Origin: Isoetes taiwanensis
Taxonomy: Eukaryota > Streptophyta > Lycopodiopsida > Isoetales > Isoetaceae
Length of the DNA stretch: 64,000 nt
Assembly: GCA_021234155.1 (NCBI GenBank)
Contig: JAJEKV010000090.1
Span: 3,466,479 to 3,530,478 of the forward strand
Direction of reading: 5' to 3'
In this document: positions 36,000 to 46,243 of the stretch, piece by piece
How the letters are laid out: each line of letters begins with the position of its first letter
Numbering within the stretch: the first letter of the stretch is position 1
Made by a program: the position numbers and the translations under genes
Notes under the pieces: generated by a model
What the model saw: only the letters and a program-made list of their open reading frames with translations
The model's database searches: none
Told to the model about the DNA's origin: nothing

Positions 36000-38900
36000 G
36001 TGGAATTATATATTATAGTGGAATTGCGCAAAATGGCCAGGTAGCGGCCGGCTAATTTCATTATAGGCCTTTGCCACATATACAAAAGCGGGCTGAGAGC
36101 CCTATCTACTAAGTCCTAAGAGGAAAAACCTCTACTCGGGTTGGGCGGTGATCTTGAAGAGATGAAGGTGATGAGTTACGCTTTCAGGATCCCGGCCCGA
36201 AGGTGCGAGAACCACCTCCATCGCGTTGGTCTTGAGGCCGGGATGTTGCGACCATCAGAGCACACCGGCGATCCCATCTGCGAATGCCGGTTGTGGCGGC
36301 GCGGATCGAGACAATTCATCGCACAAGTGATCCACTCGGCGGTTAGTGGGCATGGGTGCAATCTTCGTTCAAGCGGCGGCGGCCACATCGCGGCGCCATG
36401 GATGCCTTACGTTTCTCGGTTGCGTCTTATACCAAGCGAGGAACTCGCAGCCGGCGTGGACCAATCACACAAATGCATGTGTTTTACACTGTCTGAGAAA
36501 TTTACATTTCTAAAATGAGAATCTGAATTTCTCCAGCCCGCACATATCTAGCCATGGTACAGCCGACACATTCCCTTTTTAATGATATCCCCTTGAGGTT
36601 GCCCGGCATTGAATGCCATTCCTTCTTTCCAGAGTAAGCACATTAATGGGTGTCCTTTGCCATCACAGCCATCCGAACTTTCTTTCAGTCTCATCCTCTC
36701 CGCAGTTCATTGCTGCTTCTCCCTTACGTTTTTTTGGGACTTAGCCAAATTTTTGCCTCTCCATCCCTTCTTCCATCTTTTGACACACACGGCACCATCA
36801 AAGCGGTTCCGGTTTACGCGCCTCTTCATACCTCTTAGCCTCGGGTTATGCCCTAAAACAAAACCTTTTAGTTCCTCTGCTTCATCCTCGTGCTCGACTT
36901 TTTAGATCTTCGCCTTTGGCATCTCTCTTCGTTCGCCCATCATTCCATAGCTGCTAAGATTTTCTACACTTCAAGCCTCACGCTCCCAGGATCCAGGCCC
37001 TTTTGCATCTGTATCCTTCTTGGCCCACTTCGGTAAAGCCCTTGTTGTGATAAAAGTCATTGCGAAAGAGCGACCGCACCGACTACGAATTCTCTCCAAA
37101 TGGAACTTCCGGCTCCAAATCGACCCGATTCGCGGCAGTTCGCCGCCAATATTGTGCGGCCCATGAGTTACACCGCTGTGGTCGATGGCACCACTATTTC
37201 ATTGACTCAACATTTAATTTACGGGTATTTCATATTCCCTTACACACTCCTTGTGTATCATGATGCCGCTATCACCGGGGATATTGATGTAGCGGTTTGG
37301 TGCACACTTATCATGCCAATGTCCAGCCCGTCGACCAATATCGACAAGCCTCCACGAGACCTTTGTTAAATTTACGTACCCGAGAAAATTCATGGGTATT
37401 CTATCGAGAACACCCATATCAATAAGCCTTTCTATAACACGGTCCTTACGCTACACGCAAACACCACATAGATTGGCCCCAAATGGTGTTCTATCGTCTT
37501 CTCAAGAAATGGACGCCCAACCCGAGTACCACTTCCATTTTGAAGTTTTACTGTCAGGAGGGCACTTTCGAAGCCCTCATCCGTCATTACTTCCCTCCCA
37601 CACCACCAAATTCTCATAATTCCTTTCGGCGCTCCCTTCCAATCACTCCACCAGAGTTGGCACATCGCGCTAGTCTTCCCACTGGTCATGACCCGGTCAC
37701 ACTTCAATAGCCAGCCCCATCTCTTCCTCGCTACACCATCACTTCACACCATTTTCCCGGACCTCCCCCAAACCGGGGCAGCGGCCGGTTCCACCACCAC
37801 CACCACAACACCCTGCGTGGAGTTGTTGTATCAATATCAATGAGGATGCTTTCGAAATTTCGCGCTCTTGAATATTCCACACAAGTCGGGGCGCTCTTAT
37901 GGCCCGGGGTTCAGGCACTCGAGGCCTCGTCACGGTACACGAGACCTTCAATGCAAGCGCCCAGATTTGCATCTTGCAGGCAAACTTCAAAACAAGCATG
38001 AAGCTCTCTTACAGGGCTCATGCGGATCTCAAAGTACACAAGCTCAAGTCGATAGCTTCGCGGTCGGACTCGACTCGGTCAGTCCCGGACTTTGTTGGAG
38101 CACAACAAGTCCAAAACCCGGCTCTCGAGGTACCAGGACGAGATATTGCTAAACTCAATGCCTTGTACTTCGGGCGTGTGAAAATTTCAGCACTTTCGAG
38201 TTCAAAATCTTTCAGCCGGGGCTGAATTAAGCCTCCTTGGCTCGGCTTTCTGAACCTCTCGGCTCACCTCTCTTCAAGATGGAAACTACGAGGAGGTGCA
38301 GAGAAGCGAAAAATACTAGATGTGAGGAGATTCTTGGAGTGCTTAGGTCTCAATACACAATCTTCCTCGAGGTCAATCCTTCGAAGATTAAAGGTGACCG
38401 GTCGCGCTGCTACTAGAAAAGGACAATCGGTCCGTGATCTCGAACAACGAGCTATGACAAGCTATTGATCTAGCGTGAGGCTCGAAGCTTGAAACTTGGC
38501 CTTGGTACCATTCTTCACCCGAGAATTACCCGATTGACTTCCGAGCTCCCTCTGCTATGTGATTATGTAGTTTGCTTTCGGCGCTACCTCTTCCTTTCAA
38601 AGTGTACCTTGGTATTAATACATGGATATCAGCGGCGATCTTGATTTTCTTGGTTGGCGAACTCTCCATTGAAGACAAGGGTTGTCTTTGTGCCCTTGTT
38701 GTCTTTGATCTCGCCTGCTGATACCCGATCGGACTTTCTCACCTTCGAGTGGTTTAGGCCATGGCTTACATCTTTCATGATTTCTATGGGTGATACCGCG
38801 GAAAACTTTTGGAAATGGAGCCCACGCGCCCGGTAACTTTTCGAGGGTGACCTTGTACAATGGGTGCCGGGATAACAATCCCATATCTTCGCGGATCTTT

Positions 38901-39916
38901 TCCGGACCAAACTCTTCATCGAGGGAGTACATGCAGGCTTGCCAATCATTTATCTCTCGGCTTGGCCAGGCGCTGCAACAAATTAGGAAGTATCTAGGAC
39001 ATCGAGGAAGATCTTCCCTATGCAGGGCCCTTATGCGGCACGCTAACAGGATTCGTCCGATTACAAGCTACGATTTGGATAGCAAGGCGGTCCCCGCGGG
39101 GATGGGATAGCCCTCTGTCAACTCGGGGCTCTACGCGCTTCTCTTTGCAGGATGGCCCGAGGTGGCCGGGCGCCCCAGTCGGATCTTGTCGGTCAATTGG
39201 GCTGCTTTCGGCCCAACCGCATACCCGAGGCATGGTTCCTTCTCTATGCTTCCACAGGCGTACCTCCCGCGCCCGAGTTCTGACGCTGATTTGGCGCCTT
39301 CCTTTTTTGGACCAAGGTCATGGATGGTCATGCGGTTTGGACACCACCTCAGTCGACGGATCTCATTTAAGGATCCCGCGTTTTGTTCGCGGCTCACATT
39401 GGGAAGAAGGTGCCACTCACGGACAACACCACCAATTGGATCTACATTGCTAATGGCGTGGTTGGCAACAGCGGCGGATCGCATGGTCTCAACACCTTCT
39501 TGCAGAATGCCTCCACCTCACGATCCTTACATCCATCTTCAAGCCCGGATTTTTCTTGCGGCTGCCCTCAATGCATTTTGCTAAGCTCCTTAAATGCGTC
39601 CATTTTCCTTTGCAATTCAAATGCAGTGTCGATTACGCCCCAATATGATTTGTCCTCATGGAATGTCAGTACATTTCGAGGCGCCCGCGGCGCACTTGCG
39701 AAGACGTAGTAGCGGCTCGTTTTCTTGTGTGATCGCGATCACGCCCCTTGGCCCAAAAACACCTCAAGCTCTTTTAAAATCGCCAAGATCTCATGACCCG
39801 ATTACCATAATGAGTTACCCGTCCTCCTCCGTGAGGATCGCACTGAGGCCGATGGCTTCGCCCTCCGAAGCAGCTTCCTCCTTTTCTTCACTCACGAGGT
39901 GTCGTTTGGTGGGGAG
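36000..39916 (+). other. Gypsy copy 2 post-integrase region with conserved, unrecognised frames
   Basis: About 3.9 kb between integrase and polypurine tract, collinear with 4,000-8,118. Frames readable in both copies include: 36,141-36,500; 37,100-37,369, containing NIVRPMSYTAVVDGTTISL and LTQHLIYGYFIFPY; a block near 37,430-37,520; 38,760-39,020, with NFWKWSP and KLFIEG-type sequence; and 39,380-39,480, with HIGKKVPLTDNTTNWIYIAN. I recognise no domain in any of them and cannot say whether they were one ORF or several. Position suggests an additional ORF like those known in some large plant gypsy elements; the env-like role proposed for some of those is not supported here. Confidence 0.6.
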
Positions 39917-40496
39917 TGTTAATCTGTGCCTCAGTACGGACTATTTCATACATCGACGGGGCCGAGGTCAAGCTCAAGGATCCTCGATCCAACCACGAAT
40001 TGAGACATCCAAGGCTCATGAGAAGACTAGCGACGACCCACTTGCTTGATCAAAGCCTTTGGTACATCCAACTAAAGGCGCCCTTCCGGACAAGTGGCTG
40101 ACCCGTCACGCCCGCGTCGATGTGTGGCTGATTCTAGAGCACTTCAAAACACGCCAACATTCACGCAAATCAGGGCCTCCTTCCGGTAAACGCGAGATCG
40201 TCCAGTGTACATATTGGGCCCCAGGCCATTGTACTATATATATAGTAGAGTTAGCTCATAAGTTTTTAGATGAGTTTAGAGTCTTGTCTCCTTTCAGTTT
40301 CTCTCTCTAATGCGAGAGCTCATGTATTTCATCATTGATATCAAAGGAAGCTTATCATCTTTCTCTCATTTGTTGTTCTCTTCTTTTTTTCTTCTCTTTC
40401 AACCAAATCAGCGTGACATAGTCGGACTCTCTGTTAGATCCTGCGGGTCCTCCGCAATTTGTCTTCGAGGGGAGTTCAGAACCCGGACCCCAAACA
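39917..40496 (+). repeat. 3' LTR of gypsy copy 2
   Basis: Starts TGTTAATCTG after the polypurine tract and ends CCCCAAACA before the second TGGAT. TATA core near 40,234-40,245. Relative to the 5' LTR the differences are dominated by short insertions and deletions rather than substitutions. Confidence 0.94.
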
Positions 40497-42835
40497 TGGA
40501 TTGGTTTTGGTCTCTTTCACAATTCTCATAATTAAAATCTTGGGGTGAGGTCAAGCTGCTGCAGAAGCTTGATGTTGAAGATTGAAGTGCAGGGAGAGAT
40601 GGAGTGCTGCTTGGGTCTACAATTTATATATGAGATCAAAGGGGAACATGGCTTGAGGAAAGCTCGAGGCTTTGATTCGAACCTTTGAGATCCTCTCGAT
40701 AGGGATACTTATTTGGGGAACATTAATGGCCTTATTAGCATTCTTCTGCTTGTATATGACCTTCCCACAGAAGCTCAGGAAAGGGTGCTTTTACACTGAC
40801 TCATGGTGGACTTTTGAATCCATACTTGTTTTGACTTCCAGATTGAACCCAGTTGCTCTTTTAGGCTGTCTCTTATTTATCTACGCTTTAGGGGCAAAAT
40901 GAAGGACATTCTTTGGGGAAACTGATCACGATTTACATGTACTTGAGATGAGAGATCTGATGTTCGCCGAGGGAGACGGTCAGGAAGGGAGATGGGCTTG
41001 GAAGGCAGGATGGAGGGAAATTGGTTTGCAGGGGATATTGATGTCCAAAACACAGCCGAGATGATTGCCAATGGCTCTAAGATGATTGGGGTCCATAAGG
41101 GGGTAAATTTGTAGGAATTGCTTAAGTAACAATGGAGATATTAAGAGTGGTCACACAGGAATGGCGGGGAACCACTTCATGATGTAAACCAAATGCTTGC
41201 GAAACTTTTGATGTTAGGAACTTGACTTCCTTTGAGGGCGGGGCGGGGAGTTAGGAAAATGGATGATAAGACCTGCAATCGAGAAAAATATTGGGTGGTG
41301 ATCTCTAATGGAAGAGAGATCGGAAAGGCGGGGATATCAACCTTGGTTGGATAATTGACGATTCTAAGCCCGAGTTAGTACATGCATGGAACTCTTTTTA
41401 CGAGAATTTTAGAAGCGAGTTTTTGAACAATTCAGTAAGAATATTACTTTTTATCTTGTCGGCTTTACTAGTCGGGACCTCGACTTGCACTTTGTTTTTC
41501 TTTTTTTCCTTGTACTTGATTAAGATTTGAGATTAGCATTCTTGAAGATTGATGCACGATTCGAGGCGAGGAAACCCGCAGTTAGCGGCTTCCTGAGGAT
41601 AGATAACCGTGGTATCTAGCCACTTGCAGCCATTACTGGAACTAGAAACGGCATCTTGCTGATGGAATTTTGCTTTGGTGCCGAGGGTAACAGCAGCGTC
41701 AGGAAAATTTTGCCTACGTAAGGAAAATATTTGAAGTCCTTATTCCATTTTCGGCGAAATCTTGGAAATGTTTCAGCCCATCTCCTCTACCATTTTTAAA
41801 GAGACTTCTGCTCCATCCCGACCGGAGAGTTTCTAATAGCGACTATTGGCTCTCATCTTGAGCTCATCCATGGTTATTCGAAAAACCCCATTCTTTAAGG
41901 CTGCAACAATTAGAAGAATGGCCTAACTTGATAAGTCATTTTTGGAGGTGTGAGGTCCCGAGGTACTTCCAATTTTTGTACAAAAGAGTGTTAAAAAGCA
42001 AATCTTTTTTGTCATCGGTTACGCCCTCTTGACAAGTCAGGACTCATTTTTTTCACATTCCTCAAAAGCACGAAGATCTCATAGTCTTTGCATAGGATCC
42101 ATGGAAAATGTCAGCTGGATTTGCTTTTCTTTGAGTTTTTAGGAGATTAAAATGGGCGTGAATTCTTTGATCTATTTCAATCAACAGCATCTGATCCACG
42201 CTCCCGGTTATGGCGATGTACCTAATGTCTATTTCCTCCTACGAGGGCTTGAGGACCCAAAGCCTTGACTTCGGGATAGGGGCGCTTCTTGCCTTGCAGC
42301 CATGGTTGGGCTAACTCACGGCGGTGGATCTTGGAAGTCGTCTTGGGATGGCCGAAGGCAAAGGAATTTTTTGGAAAAGAGAGGTTTAGAAAGATCGCCC
42401 AGGAAGCGACATGGCCAAAACGAGGAGGCCAAAGAGGCTGCGGGGGTCCAAATCAAGGGGAAGGGGAAGAGGGGGACTGGCAGGCCAGCCGAGGTCCTAC
42501 CGAGAATCTATCATGGAAAGGATGGGTCAAGTGCAAAAAGGAGAAACCGCGAGGAGAAAACAAGAAAAGTGAGAGCCATAGCGGTAAGAGCAAAAATCGA
42601 TTGGCAGAACCGGAACCTAGGGTGGCGATTCTAGTTGGCAATCGAAACCTCAAACTACGGTGTCAATTTCTTGTATTGTTCTTCGCGGGTTCGTCAAAGA
42701 AAGAGGCCCGATGATAGATAGGTTCCACTCAAAATCATTTCCTAAGAAGGGTTGAGAATTGTGTGTGTGGCCAGGCTACTTATGGATCCTACTCTGTCCA
42801 AAGCTTGCAGGGATGCAAAAGATAATAAAAAGAGG
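40497..42835 (-). mobile_element. L1-like LINE, 5' part (ORF1 region)
   Basis: Continuation of the LINE at 24,793-29,283, separated from it by the gypsy element. Together the two parts give about 6.8 kb, the usual size of a full-length plant L1. The right edge is the target-site copy CGAAATGAT at 42,836-42,844, so 42,835 should be the 5' end of the element. This part should hold the 5' UTR and ORF1. I see only broken frames and no clear zinc knuckle. A 141-codon open frame on the + strand (42,289-42,714), rich in Lys, Glu and Gly, is antisense to the LINE and is probably chance. Confidence 0.75.
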
Positions 42836-43894
42836 CGAAATGATTGAGACCCCCATACAAGTCTTTGATAGGATGCTTATCCTATGTTGCTAATTGTACA
42901 AGGCACATTATATCTCACATTGTAAAACATGCTGGAGGTCCCTGATAATGACGCGAAGGATCAGCACGGTTGTGCGGCAAAAGCGATTACTCAGATATCT
43001 TAAAGGGAACTTGTGAATGTAGGGTATAGCATTTTACCAGAAGATTTGATTCTAAATCATCTTTGTCACGGTTAAGGGAAATTTGACCTAGACACTAGAA
43101 ATCTACTTACGGTTATCTAATATTTTAGGTGGTGGACCAATAGCATGGAAATGTAAAAAGACAAGGAATTTCATTTGCTTTACATCAGTCTTTGAGAATA
43201 TCGTACACCACACTTTGTGTAATCATTAATTTGGGAAAGAAAGGCGCTCATAGAACTTGGATTTAACCAACCCGCGAGGCCATTAAATTATCTTTGTGAA
43301 AGCGGTACAAGTTGCATAATGCTCCAGAAAAGGACCCTATACTGCATGAACGATCAAAACACATTGAGCTAAAACTACATTTTATTAGAGAAGCAGTTGG
43401 AAAAGGCTTAGCAAGGTTGACATATGTAAACACTTCAATACAACTTGCAGACATATTAACAAAAGTCCTGGCTGAAAGAAGGTTTATAGAACTTAGATGC
43501 AAAAAACTTTTTGGTCTCCACAAAACCAAAAGCCTTAGGCCCATTATCCTTAGAAGAATTTAAAAAAGTTTTCCACTATAAAAAAAAAAGAGCCAAAAGC
43601 TGTAGCCGTTAGTTCACTAGATATGTCTAGAATATGTCACAAGATGCCCAAGCCCACCCTCTCTCTAACAAATTGCCCCTTAACAAGGTGCAATACAAAA
43701 GTTCTTGGCTAAAGGTAGTTGACCAAATTTAGCCAACATTTCTATATGGCTAAACTACGTGTGAAGTTTCTAAAAAACAAAATGAGAATCTCCCTTTTTT
43801 TTTTTGGTAATGAAAAGAATGCAAGTATGTCCATTTCTAATATATTGATACATTGCTAATAGCATATGGCCTTGATGCATGCCTACAGGTCGTC
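42836..43894 (+). pseudogene. Third copia element, resumed: end of RT, RNase H, 3' region
   Basis: The copia frame interrupted at 24,792 resumes after the second CGAAATGAT copy with SLIGCLSYVANCTR near 42,865, followed by a broken copia RNase H. An 83-codon open piece at 43,312-43,563 holds the RNase H C-terminus: HERSKHIELKLHFIREAVG and ADILTKVLAERRFIEL. Non-coding 3' sequence follows to 43,894, with a poly(T) tract near 43,795. The segment from about 43,500 to 43,860 recurs at 63,510-63,800. Confidence 0.87.
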
Positions 43895-45488
43895 TGTTAT
43901 AGTCTTTGAGAAGGGATGTAAATCTTTAAGAAAGATGATCGAGAACGATCAGTCTTGGGAAAGGAAGGAATTGATATGGTGCTCGGGGGAGTGGCCTTAC
44001 ATGAAACAATATTTATTGATGTGATCAAGTAAGAATATGTCTAAACCTTGACATTATCAAAGAGAGAGCTAAAAATAAACCTTGACCTTTATTTAGAAGC
44101 AAAAAGGCAAAAAATGGTGTTGTTACCTATAAATAGAAGGACAAGTTTACGTGATATCTCTGCGACCACAACTCATAAATTGGCAATCCTTACCATGTTA
44201 GAAAGCCCTTGAAGTCTAGTTTCCAGATTGGCTTGGTTGTCCATAGATTCCTTACGTTTGAGTTATTCCCGAGAAGGTGCATAGGGGGTCTAGGGGTTGT
44301 GCACGGCTAGATACACTTCTTCCCTATATTGATGATAAGCTAGCCTTATCTTACGGTATTTTCTCTAGTTTCTTGCTTGAGCATATCATTAGAAGGGAGT
44401 TTCACCGTAACACCCGGTGGTTCGTGGCTAGAAAGGAAAAGCATTTCTTATAGGTCTTTACTTGGCGGGTAAGCTTGACTTGGTAACACATCTCTTCTAG
44501 TGAATGCAGGATGGGTAGTAAATTCAGGTACCACTGTGATATTTTACTTGCTAATAAGTTGATAAGTTTGCAGGAAGAACAGAGCTTCATAACAATTGTG
44601 GTATGAGCTTGGTGCGAGTTGAAGTTGGTATACGGTGGAGTTTAGTAAACATTTTGTTTTAAACTAACATACTTTTGAGACAAGGTAAGTTGATGTTCAA
44701 CTTGTGGTTTTAAAGACCTTCTAGAAATGAGTTTATTCTTGAAGGGGAAAGACTAATATGCTTTTCAAAGGTGGTTTCCTTTTTAGATATAATGGCGTCG
44801 AGGGGCCGATCGGTCTCTTGAAGGGGAAGAAATTGATAGTCTTTGAGAAGGGATGTAAATCTTTAAGAACGATGATCGAGGACGATCCGTCTTGAGAAGG
44901 GAAGGAATTGATGGCCTTGCATGGAACAATATTTATTGATATGATCAACTAGTGTGTCTAAACCTTGACATTATCAAAGAGAGCTAAAATAAACATGATC
45001 TTTATTTAGAGCAAAAGGCAAAAATGGTGTTGTTACCCATAAATAGAAGGTGCTTTGAAGTGATATCTGGTACGACTTCGAAATCAGCGATCCTTGCCTT
45101 ATTGGAAGCCCATGAAATCTAGTTTCAGTTGATTGTCCATAGATTCATACGATTTGAGAGTTATGCCGGAAGGTGCATAGAAGTCTAAGGTATTTACTTA
45201 CAACTAGATCTGCTTCTTCTATGTTGATGATGAGCCTAGCCTTATCTTCTAGTATTTTCTCTAGTTTTTCTTGCTTGAGTATATGTTAGAAGGGGTTTCC
45301 TACAGCTTACCGATGGTTGGTGGCTAGAAAGGGGATTTGTTCTTATCTGAGTCTTGAGGTAGCTTGACTTGGTGACATCTCTTACAGGGTTGATGGAGTG
45401 GGTGAGGTAAATCAGGTACTACACGGCGGTGTTTCTGGGCTGAAGTAAGAGTTGATAAGTTTCTGGAAAGAGCAAGGCGACCGTAACA
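43895..45488 (+). mobile_element. Non-autonomous LTR element (TRIM/LARD-like)
   Basis: Two direct repeats, 43,895-44,594 (700 bp) and 44,834-45,488 (655 bp), behave as LTRs. Both begin near TGATAGTCTTTGAG (TGTTATAG in the first) and end TAACA. A Met-tRNA-type primer site TGGTATGAGCTTGG starts 5 bp after the first, and a polypurine tract GAAGGGGAAGAAAT precedes the second. Each contains a TATA box followed by the same bases (ATAAATAGAAGG, at about 44,130 and 45,042). The interior is only 239 bp and non-coding. No target duplication was found (TCGTC left, TGAAG right), so one end may be rearranged. A second purine tract plus TGAT inside each repeat (near 43,973 and 44,908) is an alternative LTR start. 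Confidence 0.8.
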
Positions 45489-46243
45489 TGAAGGGTGGAT
45501 TGGACTCATGTTCAACATCAAAACTAGGAATACGTACAAATTGCATTTGATTCAAATTACCAGCATTTAATAGATTGTCATTTGGATCTTCTAATCTGGT
45601 ATTGGTGTTCTCATAAGAAGCATTGATATAATAGTGTGGGGTGCAGGTGTTAGGGGAGGAAAGAAGAAAAGCGTCTTACGGTGATGCGCCCCATGAAGCA
45701 TTGGTGCAGTAATGCATTTGACATTGTCGGGTAAAGATCAGGACTTTACATTTACAATGTATCATAATATGACGGGCTCTTATACTTTATAGAATCTCAA
45801 GAACGAGCCACACTGGTATCATCTCCATGTGCGACATCCATCATAACAATAATCCTAAATTAATTTAGTTGAAGGTTCATTCCCACATGCCCAATTCACT
45901 ATCTGGGGTCCATTTGCACATCTGACATCCATTTTTGAGCCAGAAATCACAATAACAAATTGAGCGAGAAGCGATCAATCAATAAATTGCCAGGTCTATA
46001 GCAATCTTTTTTGTGACCTTTGTAGCATGTAGAGGAAGAGGAAGAGGTACCTTTAGCAAAAATAATAGGAGAGTCAAGCTTAAAATCTCTGTTGCTGATC
46101 CACATAGGAACTACTGCTCCAACCACCGCCAGACAGAAAACATTGTCACTGCAAATGTATGTTTTATTGTCTAGCAATATGGGACTGAAGTAGCCATTAG
46201 ATCTATAAGTAAAGGTGTAATACTTGCAAATAGAAAGTAGGTA
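45489..46243. other. Host DNA left of LINE 2, with one exon-like block on the - strand
   Basis: Mostly non-coding. On the - strand 46,148-46,051 is bounded by a good acceptor (CATTTGCAG) and donor (AAAG/GTACC) and reads DNVFCLAVVGAVVPMW and onward without a stop for 98 nt. I do not recognise the protein. A WD40 blade like that of the nearby fragments is possible, but the order along the gene would be wrong. The right end (46,228-46,243) is the left target-site copy of LINE 2. Confidence 0.35.

Larger units (their letters stand above)
29284..40496 (+). mobile_element. Complete Ty3/gypsy LTR retrotransposon, copy 2
   Basis: An 11,213-bp element with a perfect 5-bp target duplication TGGAT at 29,279-29,283 and 40,497-40,501. 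LTRs are 29,284-29,882 (599 bp) and 39,917-40,496 (580 bp), both TG...CA. Order inside: leader and gag region, protease near 32,350, reverse transcriptase about 33,190-33,950, RNase H about 34,060-34,760, integrase about 34,860-35,900, then about 3.9 kb of post-integrase sequence and a polypurine tract (GGTGGGGAG, 39,908-39,916). It is inserted into a LINE on the opposite strand. Pol-before-integrase order and motifs make it Ty3/gypsy; I cannot assign the sublineage. No canonical primer-binding site was recognised just after the 5' LTR. Confidence 0.95.

Noticed and set aside
42289-42714. 141-codon Lys/Glu/Gly-rich open frame on + strand
   Set aside because: It is antisense to the LINE 5' part and low in complexity, with no domain and no match to copia or LINE ORF1 order. 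Probably a chance frame in a GA-rich stretch.
20300-45000. 43,895-44,594 as the 3' LTR of the third copia element
   Set aside because: Its sequence does not match the region ending at 21,005, and the paired repeat at 44,834-45,488 with its own primer site explains it as a separate element.
46051-46148. Exon-like block as the next WD40 exon of the BRWD-like gene
   Set aside because: The residues do not match the segment expected after the GYDG exon. The loose similarity to an upstream blade would put the exons out of order.
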